Notes: generated by a model from the letters alone, not told the origin. DNA of 64,000 nt from Verrucomicrobium sp. BvORR034 (GCF_000739635.1 NZ_BATQ01000049.1:1-64000); one strand, 5' to 3'; numbered from the stretch's first letter, positions 8,298 to 16,422 are shown. Numbers and translations are program-made.

Positions 8298-8959
8298 CGA
8301 TGGCTTGCTTCTGTCGGCCCCAGAGCATCCGATCCCTTCGGATTCATGCGCTGCTCGGAGTGTTTGTCGCGGCTGGAATGTTCGCGGTGTCACCTCTGAA
8401 CGCCATGGTGAGAGGGGTGCAAACGCGAAATCCGGCACTCTATTCCACCGGGGGCATGATGAGTGGATCTGAACCTCGTGATGTGATCGAAGGGGGGGAA
8501 CCTTACTATTGGAAGCCTGTTGACTCCGTGATGTACTTTCCGTCAGGCAGTTGGCGGATTGCAGCGCCATCCCCTGAACAGGTGTTGCTGGAGCATGTCG
8601 AGATCCGGGGCTTCAAGATCCTGCTCACGGATGCAGTGATTGAAGCCGGAGTGGCCCCGTCTTGGGAGGTCACCAGCGAGTCGTGGCGACAGATGTGGTA
8701 TGGGATGTGTTTGAGGGCTCTGCCCTTCGAACCCGCAAGGACTGAGACCTTGCTTGTCGGCGGTCTTCCGGCTGCGCAAATGCAGATCCCGTCGCGGGAA
8801 CACCGGGCCGGGGTCGGTGGTGGGACTGTTCTAGAGACGTTGTGTCAATTGAAGTCCGGGCACTACACGCGAATCCAGGTGAAATGGCCTGCGGGAGTGG
8901 ATAGTGCCATGATGGAAGCGCAGACCATGGAGATGCTGAGATCCCTGCGGACACGTTGA
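8285..8959 (+). CDS. Hypothetical membrane-anchored or secreted protein
   Basis: A 224-residue protein with one N-terminal hydrophobic stretch (about residues 20-40, ALLGVFVAAGMFAVSP) acting as a signal or anchor. A soluble alpha/beta-looking domain follows, with PSGSWRIAAPSPEQ near residue 85 and a C-terminal helix. An ATG at 8300 is an equally good start. No known domain is seen. It overlaps the small membrane gene by 13 nt. Confidence 0.6.
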   Translation: MVGVTMACFCRPQSIRSLRIHALLGVFVAAGMFAVSPLNAMVRGVQTRNPALYSTGGMMSGSEPRDVIEGGEPYYWKPVDSVMYFPSGSWRIAAPSPEQVLLEHVEIRGFKILLTDAVIEAGVAPSWEVTSESWRQMWYGMCLRALPFEPARTETLLVGGLPAAQMQIPSREHRAGVGGGTVLETLCQLKSGHYTRIQVKWPAGVDSAMMEAQTMEMLRSLRTR

Positions 8960-9052
8960 AGCCGATGCAGGAGAAAGTTCTACTGATTCATCTGCACGAT
9001 TGATAGACAATCTTCTTACAAACAGACGGGGTAACTGGTGTTTCGGTTAAGA

Positions 9053-9592
9053 ATGAAATCAGGAGTGATTGTTGCAGCCCTGACGGGTCTGATTTGTAGT
9101 GTTCCATTGAGAGCCGCGGAGCCGGTGATTGAGTTTGATCCACGGCCGGAGTGGGGCGTTCCGCCAGAGGCACATGATCAGCCGATGGTGAAGGTGGAAC
9201 CAGGGACCACCTTGGCGAAGCTATTTGGGAATGCCATTGAGAAGGTGAAAGTGCGCTATGCCGATGCTAAAGTTTGGCCGGACGTGGATCACCAGAAGGT
9301 GAAGGCGTATTTGGCCAGCATCCTGGCGAGTGAACGCAGCGAGTGCTATTCGTTCCAGATCTGGTCACAGGGCGTGGGCCTGCCGGAGATCGAGTGTCTG
9401 ATCGAGTTCAGCCAGGACTATCAGAAGCAACTTGCTGCAGAAAAGAAAGGCTACAGGACAGGGAGACTCCTTGTCTGGAAAACGGAAGCCTGTTTTCGGG
9501 ACGGAACGGGACGCTGGTGGTTCGTAAACAATTTTCACAACTATCACCGATCTCATCCGCAAGGACAGCGAAACTTGAGCAAGGGACCATGA
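9053..9592 (+). CDS. Hypothetical secreted protein, 3' end possibly frameshifted
   Basis: From the ATG at 9053 the protein has a signal peptide (KSGVIVAALTGLICSVPLRA, likely cut after RAA) and a mature domain of about 150 residues with no recognised family. A GTG five codons upstream is the alternative start. The last residues (HNYHRSHPQGQRNLSKGP) look unnatural. The +1 frame from about 9537 reads TTITDLIRKDSET and stops at 9576, a more protein-like end directly following RWWFVNNF. A one-base indel near 9536 is therefore suspected. Confidence 0.55.
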   Translation: MKSGVIVAALTGLICSVPLRAAEPVIEFDPRPEWGVPPEAHDQPMVKVEPGTTLAKLFGNAIEKVKVRYADAKVWPDVDHQKVKAYLASILASERSECYSFQIWSQGVGLPEIECLIEFSQDYQKQLAAEKKGYRTGRLLVWKTEACFRDGTGRWWFVNNFHNYHRSHPQGQRNLSKGP

Positions 9593-9713
9593 GCTTGAAC
9601 GGAGCGATTCCGGATCGCTGCGTATCGGGCGAATCAGGGTTGTGGTCTTTTTCTCCGTTTGATAGGCTTGTTTATTCTCGTCAATCCATCCCTCTTGGAG
9701 CCCTGTGTGAGTT

Positions 9714-10382
9714 ATGATGCGGCGAACCTTCCTTAAAACCAGCACCCTGTCTATCGTCACATGGGGCGCTGTCGTCCACGCCCGGGCGAATCCCCTTGCA
9801 GTGGCACTTGTCGAGAAGACCTGGGAGCGTTGCCTGATCGGTGTGGGCACGGAGACGGCCACCGTTTCTTGCGCCGTGGGCTACGTGGCAAAAGGGCCTT
9901 TGCAGGATCCGCTATCCTTCTCGGTTCCTGTGATCTGGTCGAAGGCTCTTGCACAAGACCCGGATCAAGTGATCCGGGATGCCGATCCCCGCCTGGAACT
10001 CGAGGGAATTGTCCATCGCCCCAAGGGAGTTCAATTTTCTGAAGATGCCTCGTTGCCTGAAGGGATGAGGCTGGCTCAGTGCCGCTTCAACCTGGGGGGC
10101 TCACCGGCCCCGCAGTTTGCCATTGTGGTGACCTATGAGCAGCCTCTGATCCGCGGTCTGGTGGCGTACCTGCCCCAGTTTGAGGAAGGAAAGAATCCGG
10201 CCTCAGGAAGGGAGTTCAGCATCAGTTTGTTTCCTCAAGGTGGCGGGGAGCTGGCGCTGGTAAGCAAGCATGAGGCGAAGGCGACGACGATGGCCACGCG
10301 CATCACCATTCAACCCCGACACAAAGAACTGGTGCTGGTGAGAAGGGGCGTTTCTGGGGCAGCGTTGAAAGCGGCCCAGTAA
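9714..10382 (+). CDS. Hypothetical Tat-exported protein
   Basis: A 222-residue protein starting MMRRTFLKTSTLS. The R-R-x-F-L-K pattern followed by a mildly hydrophobic stretch and an A-x-A site (HARA) is a good Tat signal, so it is probably exported folded. The mature part is rich in beta-strand-like segments and has no recognised domain. Two adjacent ATGs (9714, 9717) could start it. It lies 13 nt before the next small exported gene. Confidence 0.6.
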   Translation: MMRRTFLKTSTLSIVTWGAVVHARANPLAVALVEKTWERCLIGVGTETATVSCAVGYVAKGPLQDPLSFSVPVIWSKALAQDPDQVIRDADPRLELEGIVHRPKGVQFSEDASLPEGMRLAQCRFNLGGSPAPQFAIVVTYEQPLIRGLVAYLPQFEEGKNPASGREFSISLFPQGGGELALVSKHEAKATTMATRITIQPRHKELVLVRRGVSGAALKAAQ

Positions 10383-10395
10383 TCGATTCCGAGCC

Positions 10396-10797
10396 ATGAG
10401 AACGGACGTTGCTGCCTTGTGTTTGATGTTGATTGTGGGTTGCGCTGCGACGCTGCGGGCCGAGGACAAACTCATCCCCTCTGGGCGCGCAGAAGAACAA
10501 TATCTGAAGGCAGACGTGGTGTTGTATTTCGATGGACCCGACGCGATTCAAATCGAGCGCCCAGTCGGGCAGCGCGAAGCCTTCAAATTGGATGTCCTCA
10601 CGGCCAGGGTGGCCAAGGCTACCAAGGAGCGGAAACTCGCCGTGATCATCATGAGCAAGGTCACAAGGTTGTGGCCCGATGACAAGTTCAAGGCGGCAGT
10701 AGAGGATCTGGAAGCGAGGCTGAAGGCGCAAGGTTTCGCCAAAGTGGCCATTCATCTCGCCAGCGGCACTTTTCCAACACCGATTTACAGGGAGTAA
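10396..10797 (+). CDS. Hypothetical small exported protein, weakly ExbD-like
   Basis: A 133-residue protein with a signal peptide (ALCLMLIVGCAATLRAE) and a compact alpha/beta domain. The order (strand with FDGPDAIQIERP, helix, strand KLAVIIMS, helix, strand VAIHLASG) vaguely resembles the periplasmic part of ExbD/TolR, but there is no transmembrane ExbD core and the likeness may be chance. It follows the Tat-exported gene by 13 nt and is probably co-transcribed. Confidence 0.55.
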   Translation: MRTDVAALCLMLIVGCAATLRAEDKLIPSGRAEEQYLKADVVLYFDGPDAIQIERPVGQREAFKLDVLTARVAKATKERKLAVIIMSKVTRLWPDDKFKAAVEDLEARLKAQGFAKVAIHLASGTFPTPIYRE

Positions 10798-10824
10798 GAG
10801 AGCGACCCTATTCTCCGCATTGCC

Positions 10825-11217
10825 ATGACCATCGACCGTCTTGATCACATCGTTCTCACAGTGCGCGATGTTGACGCATCCTGCGACTTCTATACTCGTG
10901 TGTTGGGAATGGAGGTGGTAACGTTTGCAGGCGGCCGGCGGGCATTGACGTTTGGTCAGCAGAAGATCAATCTGCACTCGGCTGACGCCCCCGTGGCCCC
11001 GCATGCCATGCATCCCACACCGGGCTCGGCCGATCTTTGTTTGATCACGACGTCATCCATGGAAGAGGTGTTGGCTCATCTGGAGGAGCAGGGGGTGTTT
11101 GTCACGGAGGGGCCGGTTCCAAGGACGGGGGCCATGGGGCCGATCATGTCGGTTTATTTCCGGGATCCGGATTTAAATCTGGTGGAGGTGGCGGTGTATG
11201 GGGAGGGGGAAAGTTGA
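10825..11217 (+). CDS. VOC-superfamily (glyoxalase/dioxygenase fold) protein
   Basis: A 130-residue vicinal-oxygen-chelate protein: RLDHIVLTVRDVDASCDFYTRVLG at the start carries the first metal-ligand His, FGQQKINLH lies in the middle, and MSVYFRDPDLNLVEVAVY at the end carries the ligand Glu. This is the standard single-module length. Members include fosfomycin-resistance-like and glyoxalase-like enzymes; the substrate cannot be told. It lies 27 nt behind the small exported gene. Confidence 0.9.
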   Translation: MTIDRLDHIVLTVRDVDASCDFYTRVLGMEVVTFAGGRRALTFGQQKINLHSADAPVAPHAMHPTPGSADLCLITTSSMEEVLAHLEEQGVFVTEGPVPRTGAMGPIMSVYFRDPDLNLVEVAVYGEGES

Positions 11218-11222
11218 TTTTT

Positions 11223-11264
11223 GACAGGATTAACAAGATTTTTTTAAGATTAACAGGATGGGGG
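11223..11264. repeat. Dispersed intergenic repeat, copy 2
   Basis: GACAGGATTAACAAGATTTT, then a T-stretch and AAGATTAACAGGATGGGG. It begins 5 nt after the VOC gene stop and is followed within 10 nt by a second repeat type. Confidence 0.8.
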
Positions 11265-11270
11265 AGAGGC

Positions 11271-11340
11271 AATGGGGAACCGCTAATGGACGCTTATGAC
11301 GCTCATGGAATGCGGATTTACCCACAGAGGTCACGGAGGT
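11271..11340. repeat. Second repeat type, copy 1
   Basis: About 70 nt with landmarks GGGGAACCGCTAATGG, GGAATGCGG and CCACAGAGGTCACGGAGGT. The same landmarks in the same order appear at 12022-12092. In both places this unit follows a copy of the 40-bp repeat by about 7-10 nt. Confidence 0.7.
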
Positions 11341-11381
11341 TCACAGATGGGATCAGTTGGCGAACTCTGTGAACCTCGGTG
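11332..11381. repeat. Imperfect inverted repeat
   Basis: CACGGAGGTTCACAGA (11332-11347) pairs with TCTGTGAACCTCGGTG (11366-11381) at 15 of 16 positions over an 18-nt loop. It overlaps the end of the second repeat type. No T-run follows, so it is not a clear terminator. Confidence 0.6.
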
Positions 11382-11441
11382 GTGATAGAAGTAAACAAAA
11401 ATTTGAACTGCGAACAGGAGCAAGTTAGAGCTGTGGAGTTG

Positions 11442-11945
11442 ATGACCATGATTGAAGCCTCGTATATCCCTACTTCAAAAACCTTGTATGATGCTGGCAA
11501 GGTGATGATGTTGCGCAGTTCGTATCCTTGGTGGATTAAGCTGATAGGGTGGGGATTGTTTCTACTGCTGGCGCAGATGATCATTTCAGGGCAACCGGTG
11601 CGGGTGTCCAATGTCCTGCTTGGTCTGCTGGGACTTGTGATGGCTTTGCAGAAGTGGATCTTTGCTTGGGTCTTGGCGGTCGTCGGAAGCCGTTCTCTGA
11701 AGGGCAAACCGAGTCACATTCGATTTATAGACCAAAGATTGGAAATTGACTCGCCTGGCTGCGAGGTGCGTGTGGACTGGACGACTGAGGCAGAAGTTGT
11801 TCGAGTGCCAAAAGGGATGATGGTCTATATGAATAAAGCCGGAGGTCTCTGGGTGCCGGTGGAGGCCTTTGACTCTGCAGAGAGCTTTGAACAGGCATGC
11901 CGCATCGCGGAGGCCGGTGGCGCCCGGATTACGAGGAGGAAGTGA
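11442..11945 (+). CDS. YcxB-like hypothetical membrane protein
   Basis: From the ATG at 11442, with GGAG six bases upstream, the protein has 167 residues. Two hydrophobic segments lie at about 32-49 (LIGWGLFLLLAQMIIS) and 55-80. The C-terminal part reads RFIDQRLEIDSPGCEVRVDWTT and later VPVEAF, the layout of the YcxB-like domain: a PH-like C-terminal domain after two helices. Upstream codons back to a GTG at 11379 run through the repeat and are unlikely to be translated. Function of the family is unknown. Confidence 0.65.
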   Translation: MTMIEASYIPTSKTLYDAGKVMMLRSSYPWWIKLIGWGLFLLLAQMIISGQPVRVSNVLLGLLGLVMALQKWIFAWVLAVVGSRSLKGKPSHIRFIDQRLEIDSPGCEVRVDWTTEAEVVRVPKGMMVYMNKAGGLWVPVEAFDSAESFEQACRIAEAGGARITRRK

Positions 11946-11975
11946 CTTTGGTGGAAACGGCGAGTGAAATCTTGA

Positions 11976-12012
11976 GACAGGATTAACAGGATTTAGGAAG
12001 ATTAACAGGATG
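11976..12012. repeat. Dispersed intergenic repeat, copy 3
   Basis: GACAGGATTAACAGGATTTA followed by GGAAGATTAACAGGATG. Located 30 nt after the YcxB-like gene and 10 nt before the second repeat type. Confidence 0.8.
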
Positions 12013-12021
12013 TGAGTGAGG

Positions 12022-12092
12022 AATGGGGGAACCGCTAATGGGCGCTGATTGTCGCTTACGGAATGCGGGTTTTGCCACAGAGGTCACGGAGG
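12022..12092. repeat. Second repeat type, copy 2
   Basis: Landmarks AATGGGGGAACCGCTAATGG, ACGGAATGCGG and CCACAGAGGTCACGGAGGT match the copy at 11271-11340. The reading frame of the following membrane-protein gene runs open through this copy. Confidence 0.7.
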
Positions 12093-12607
12093 TGAATCGT
12101 TCGGAACAGAGCTTGTTTGTGGCCGCCATGGTGGTGTCGTTGGTGTGGGTGATCGTGCACACGGCACTCAATCTGGTGCTGGACAATTCGGCGGCGGTGC
12201 TGGCGTCTCTGATGATGGACTTGTTTGCGGGGATGATGGTGGTTTCAGGAGTCGTTCGGGGTGGTACGGTTTTTCGGGCGGTTAGTGGGACGCAGTGCTG
12301 GCGGGGGGCGATGGGAGCAGGGATCGGGGCTGGGCTGTTGTATGCCTTGGTGACCGGGGTGGTTGTGCTGGCGCTGGGATTGAATGGCATGATGGTGCTC
12401 TTCCCGGACAATTTTGGGATACGCACGCCGGCGGATCTGGCGGTGGTGGTGACGACGCTGCTGACTGGTCTGGGGGCGGTGCATGCGGTGGTCTTCTGTA
12501 GCGAGCGCAACAGGTGGGGTTACCTGGTGGTGGGATTGGCAGTGGCGCTGGCCGGTGTGTGTCTGAGGTGCTGGAGACTGCCGGGTGCCAAAGGGTTGAT
12601 GCACTGA
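12092..12607 (+). CDS. Hypothetical polytopic membrane protein
   Basis: About 171 residues with five hydrophobic segments, ending RCWRLPGAKGLMH. The start is uncertain. GTG at 12092, just behind CGGAG of the repeat, gives VNRSEQSLFVAAMVV; an ATG at 12128 would begin inside the first helix. An upstream ATG at 12023 would encode the repeat itself. The repeat may thus provide the ribosome site. No family is recognised. Confidence 0.5.
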   Translation: MNRSEQSLFVAAMVVSLVWVIVHTALNLVLDNSAAVLASLMMDLFAGMMVVSGVVRGGTVFRAVSGTQCWRGAMGAGIGAGLLYALVTGVVVLALGLNGMMVLFPDNFGIRTPADLAVVVTTLLTGLGAVHAVVFCSERNRWGYLVVGLAVALAGVCLRCWRLPGAKGLMH

Positions 12608-12763
12608 GGTGGGGTTAGGGGTTAAGGGTTAAGAGGTGGGACCCGTTCGGCGGGCCCATGGGTCTGCGGGTGATGTGAATGATTTGGCTGGCCAGAATGT
12701 GGTGTCTTGTGCTGGGATGGAGAAATGCCGGAACTGCGAAGCGACCCGAAAGGAATGATGGCG

Positions 12764-13474
12764 ATGATTTCGAGGACGAGGTTTTGCACCTTGGGATTCG
12801 CACTTGCGATGGGGGGACTTCTGTCGGCGGCGGACTTGCCGGAAGGCGGCGTCGGACTTTTGACGAGGGTTCCTGATCTCACGCCATCGCTGACCAAGGA
12901 GGAGGTGGAGCAGGACTTCAAGCCGTGGGCAGATCGGGTCGGACTGGTTACTGCGGGATGGGGCATGCAGCAATTGATTGACTTCAGCCAGGCCCATCAT
13001 GCGCTGTCACCCAAGATTCCCAGGGTGACGAAGATGGTGCTGTACTCTCTGGTGCCGGCGGAGGGGGAGTGGGTGCAGAAGCTGTATCCTGAGCGGGCGG
13101 CGGCGTTTGGTATCTTGCCGAAGTTTCATGGCTATCCGGTGCTGGGCACGGTGGCGATAGAGGCGGACGGGGAGGCGGTGCGATGGGGGGATTTTCTAAG
13201 GAGCCAGATAATTCCGGGGGCATTTTTTGCCTGTGATTTCCGGCCGCGTCATGGCCTGCGCTTTGTCTTGCCGGACGGCGAAATAGACATGCTGATCTGC
13301 TTCGAGTGCAGTGGGTTGGCCATTTATGGTGCGGTGGCGCCGCAGAGCAAGGTCAATCCCTTTCCCAGTCCGGTGGTGGAGTCGCTCATGAACCGGTTGC
13401 TGGACAAGCACAAGGTGGAGCGGGATGACCCGAAGAAGAAGAAGAAGGCGGCGGCGGCGACGGAGGAGGAGTGA
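12764..13474 (+). CDS. Hypothetical secreted protein
   Basis: From ATG 12764 (AAGGA nine bases upstream) the protein is about 236 residues. A signal peptide (RFCTLGFALAMGGLLSAA) leads into a mature domain with no recognised family. The tail is a run of Lys, then Ala, then Glu encoded by simple triplet repeats (13432-13471). Several upstream ATG/GTG codons are possible starts. Its stop overlaps the start of the NlpC/P60 gene (TGATG), indicating translational coupling with a cell-wall hydrolase. Confidence 0.6.
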   Translation: MISRTRFCTLGFALAMGGLLSAADLPEGGVGLLTRVPDLTPSLTKEEVEQDFKPWADRVGLVTAGWGMQQLIDFSQAHHALSPKIPRVTKMVLYSLVPAEGEWVQKLYPERAAAFGILPKFHGYPVLGTVAIEADGEAVRWGDFLRSQIIPGAFFACDFRPRHGLRFVLPDGEIDMLICFECSGLAIYGAVAPQSKVNPFPSPVVESLMNRLLDKHKVERDDPKKKKKAAAATEEE

Positions 13475-14196
13475 TGGAGGGTATGATGCGAAGGTTGGTG
13501 ATTTTGATGACGGTGGGGGCGGTGCTGGCGACGGCGTTGATCTTGATCAATCCCGTGAGCAGCGGAATGCTCCGGCTGGCGTTGGTGGGCGCTATTGGCG
13601 TGGTGTGGCTAGGAGTGCTGATCCTGGTATGGCCGAGCAAAGGGGTTCGCCTCGGGTGGGCGATGCTGCCGGGCCTGGTGGCACTGCCGTTCCTGCTGCC
13701 GGGGCGGAAGATGGACGAAATGGAACTGCGACAACGCTATGTGGAGGCGTTGACGGGGTTCGAGGGCTCACCCTATCATTGGGGAGGGGAAGCGCGTCGA
13801 GGAATTGATTGCTCGGGCCTGCCGCGTCGGTCTTTGCGTCAAGCGTTGATCGCCTATGGGACGGGGCACGCTGATGGCGGCGCGTTGCGCATGGCGCTGG
13901 AGCACTGGTGGTATGACGCTAGCGCGAAGGCCTTGAGTGAAGGCTACCGGGGCTACACGGTATCACTGGGGCGCAAGGGCACCGTGAAGGAGATGGACTA
14001 TACCGGACTGAAACCGGGAGATCTGGCAGTAACTCAGGGTGGAGCTCATGTGCTTGTCTATGTGGGTGGGAATCGCTGGATCCAGGCGGACCCTGGACTG
14101 GAGAAGGTCGCGACACTGGATGGAAGGCGGGATGAGAACCATTGGTTCGGAGCCAAGGTGACGTTGCATCGATGGGGAGTCTTGGCGGATCCGTAG
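13474..14196 (+). CDS. NlpC/P60-family peptidase with N-terminal membrane segments
   Basis: A 240-residue protein. Three hydrophobic stretches lie within the first 75 residues, followed by an NlpC/P60-type domain: YHWGGEARRGIDCSG with the nucleophile Cys113, then AHVLVYVG with His192 and a third polar residue at about Asp206. Such enzymes cleave peptide cross-links of peptidoglycan, usually D-Glu-meso-DAP bonds. The helices would anchor it in the inner membrane facing the wall. ATG 13474 has GGAGGA just upstream. A L,D-transpeptidase gene follows, making a likely wall-remodelling pair. Confidence 0.8.
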   Translation: MEGMMRRLVILMTVGAVLATALILINPVSSGMLRLALVGAIGVVWLGVLILVWPSKGVRLGWAMLPGLVALPFLLPGRKMDEMELRQRYVEALTGFEGSPYHWGGEARRGIDCSGLPRRSLRQALIAYGTGHADGGALRMALEHWWYDASAKALSEGYRGYTVSLGRKGTVKEMDYTGLKPGDLAVTQGGAHVLVYVGGNRWIQADPGLEKVATLDGRRDENHWFGAKVTLHRWGVLADP

Positions 14197-14265
14197 TCTG
14201 CGCAGTGCCGGTCAAAGGACAGAGAAGCGGTTGCAGGAACGCAGCGACCGGTCAGTTTGGAGATC

Positions 14266-14796
14266 ATGTCGTTTTTCAAAGTTGGATTGCGAGCCGTTTT
14301 GGCTGGCTCAGGCATAGTGGTCCTCCTTCTGGTGTGGGCCAACTGGCCAGCCTCCCAGTTGCCCAAGGGTACCAGGGCTGACCGGCTCGTGGTAAGCAAG
14401 TCGCAACGGACGCTGACGGTGTGGAAACATGACAAGGTCTTGGTGGTGTATCCAGTGTCCTTGGGCGGGCAGCCAGTGGGGGCAAAATCCACAGAAGGCG
14501 ACCAGCGGACGCCAGAGGGAGCCTATCGGATCTCCCAACACAAGGCCGACAGCACATGCTATCGCGCGCTTCGCATCTCTTATCCCAGTGCTCAACAGGT
14601 TGCCAGATCGAAGTCAGAACAGAAGAGTCCGGGCGGAAACATCATGATTCACGGCTTGAAAAACGGGTGGGGATGGCTCGGCCGCTGTCATCGCTGGTTG
14701 GACTGGACCGCGGGATGTGTCGCGGTGACCAACTCGGAGATGGACAGGCTTTGGCAAGCCGTGCCCGATGGCTCAGTGGTGGAGTTGAGGCCGTGA
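14266..14796 (+). CDS. L,D-transpeptidase (YkuD domain)
   Basis: A 176-residue protein with an N-terminal hydrophobic anchor (about residues 8-25). The YkuD catalytic domain follows: RLVVSKSQRTLTVW at the start, STEGDQRTPEGAYRI in the middle, and IMIHGLKNG then TAGCVAVTNSEMD at the end, which hold the catalytic His and Cys. Family members form 3-3 peptidoglycan cross-links or attach lipoproteins to the wall. GGAG lies just before ATG 14266. It is 69 nt behind the NlpC/P60 gene on the same strand. Confidence 0.88.
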   Translation: MSFFKVGLRAVLAGSGIVVLLLVWANWPASQLPKGTRADRLVVSKSQRTLTVWKHDKVLVVYPVSLGGQPVGAKSTEGDQRTPEGAYRISQHKADSTCYRALRISYPSAQQVARSKSEQKSPGGNIMIHGLKNGWGWLGRCHRWLDWTAGCVAVTNSEMDRLWQAVPDGSVVELRP

Positions 14797-14842
14797 TGGA
14801 TCAAGGGCTAAACTCAGGCACTCATTCAACGTTTCCAACACG

Positions 14843-15769
14843 ATGTTGATCACCCACGCCAAAGTAAGTTCTGCCTCCGCAACCGCGTTCCATCCGGCGA
14901 TGGCAGATGTGTCTGTTGCAAAACTTCGCTCGACCGTGGAGCAGCTGAGCTATCCACGTCACTATGTCGCCAATCGCGCCGCCAACGAGCAGGCTCGGGA
15001 CTGGCTCGTCGAGGAATTGCGCTGCCTGGGGTATGAGGTGCGTTTGCAAGGGCAGTACGACAATGTCATTGCTGAATCGCGAGGAAAGGCATCTGGCCCG
15101 CGAGTGTTGTTGGGCGCGCACTATGACACGGTGCCGACGACCCCTGGAGCGGATGACAACAACAGTGCCATTGCGGTGTGCCTGGAGGTGGCACGGGTGC
15201 TGGCGGCGAAGGGCACCGGCCTGGAAGACACGATGGTGCCGCTGACCATCGCGATTTTCAACCGCGAGGAAGACGGACTTTTGGGGAGCACGGAATACGT
15301 GGGAGGCCTGGGGGCTGAGGAGCGCAAGCAACTGCGGGAGGCACACATCTTTGAGATGGTGGGCTACTTTACGACGGCACCGGGATCACAGGGCAAGCCG
15401 AAGGGGCTGCCTGTCTCCCTTCCGGATCAAGGAAACTTTATCGGCCTCGTGAGCAACTCCAAGTCCAACCGGATCGCCTCTAAAGTGTTGCGCGCGGTGG
15501 GCACATGGGGCAGCCACACGCCCCTTGTATCGCTGAAGGTGTTGTTCGGCCTGGAGAAGGTCTTTGGCGATCTGTTGCGGAGTGACCATACTCCTTTTTG
15601 GAAAGCAGGACTGCCGGCGCTCATGTGGACAGACACCTCCAATTTTCGCAATCCCCACTACCATCTGCCGAGCGATCTTCCGGAAACGCTGGACTATGAG
15701 GCAATGGCGGACGTGACAAAAATGGTGGTGGGGTATTTGGTGGGAGCCGCGGGTGGCAGCGCAGGTTAA
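14843..15769 (+). CDS. M28-family zinc aminopeptidase
   Basis: A 308-residue peptidase with the two-zinc M28 motifs: LLGAHYDTVPTTPGADDNNS (His93 and bridging Asp104), NREEDGLLGS (general-base and ligand Glu142/Glu143), RSDHTPFWKAG with an Asp ligand and NPHYHLPSD with the last His. No signal peptide is obvious, so it may be cytoplasmic, or start at a later Met (residue 20). It lies 46 nt behind the L,D-transpeptidase; a role in peptide recycling is possible but not shown. Confidence 0.88.
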   Translation: MLITHAKVSSASATAFHPAMADVSVAKLRSTVEQLSYPRHYVANRAANEQARDWLVEELRCLGYEVRLQGQYDNVIAESRGKASGPRVLLGAHYDTVPTTPGADDNNSAIAVCLEVARVLAAKGTGLEDTMVPLTIAIFNREEDGLLGSTEYVGGLGAEERKQLREAHIFEMVGYFTTAPGSQGKPKGLPVSLPDQGNFIGLVSNSKSNRIASKVLRAVGTWGSHTPLVSLKVLFGLEKVFGDLLRSDHTPFWKAGLPALMWTDTSNFRNPHYHLPSDLPETLDYEAMADVTKMVVGYLVGAAGGSAG

Positions 15770-15807
15770 GTTAAGTTCATAGTGCAGAATTGGATGGGAG
15801 AAAAAAC

Positions 15808-16422
15808 ATGGGGCGCATCTTGATCATTTTATCCGGTCTTGCGGTGCTATGGATCGGCATTTCTGAGTTGCAGTTGAGGTGGGAAAGTCGATCCGAGCCG
15901 ACAGAATATTCTTTGGCCGCCCTGGAGGAGGGGGCGGCGGTGTCAAACCTGAACGGAAGGCTTGATTCACACTGGGCCCTGTTTGATGCCATGGTGTTCA
16001 CGTATCAGACGAGGCGGGGCAAACCTCCCGAAGAAAATGATACCGTTTCCGGGTATTGCTACCCAGTAGTTTCTAAACTGCCCGCTGCGCCCGGTGAAAA
16101 TTTGGAGTTTCGAGTAGTGGTCAGGGATCACCGGGCTCGTAAAGTCAGCGATCTGCCATCGGGGGTTGAAAAGCAGCCTGCTGTCTCAGGCCTGTTTTTG
16201 CGCGGAGTGAAGGGCAAAGATCGGGAGCTATTGCAGGCTGGGTTTCCCCACGTCGATTTCCACAAGGTGCTTTTGTTCGAGGTCGGGCGCAAAAAAAAGA
16301 CGGTCTGGGACCTTCTGTTCTGCTTTCTTGCAGGGCCAGCATTGATCTACGGGGCCGTCCGATTCAAAAAGACGGAAAAGGTCAAAGTGACTCGAATCGA
16401 CAATCGCTCCCCGGGGGTCTAG
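15808..16422 (+). CDS. Hypothetical membrane protein
   Basis: A 204-residue protein with a hydrophobic segment at each end (about 4-18 ILIILSGLAVLWIGI and 165-183 LLFCFLAGPALIYG). The long middle domain is probably extracytoplasmic. ATG 15808 has GGGAG seven bases upstream, better than a TTG at 15790. The central part (EEGAAVSNLNGRLDSHWALF, FTYQT) recalls bacterial membrane proteins with two terminal helices and a beta-rich centre, but I cannot name the family. Confidence 0.6.
   Translation: MGRILIILSGLAVLWIGISELQLRWESRSEPTEYSLAALEEGAAVSNLNGRLDSHWALFDAMVFTYQTRRGKPPEENDTVSGYCYPVVSKLPAAPGENLEFRVVVRDHRARKVSDLPSGVEKQPAVSGLFLRGVKGKDRELLQAGFPHVDFHKVLLFEVGRKKKTVWDLLFCFLAGPALIYGAVRFKKTEKVKVTRIDNRSPGV

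Noticed and set aside
13425-13470. Triplet-repeat run of AAG, GCG and GAG-type codons that looked like a simple repeat locus
   Set aside because: It is the in-frame Lys/Ala/Glu tail of the secreted protein and is short; no sign of a separate element.
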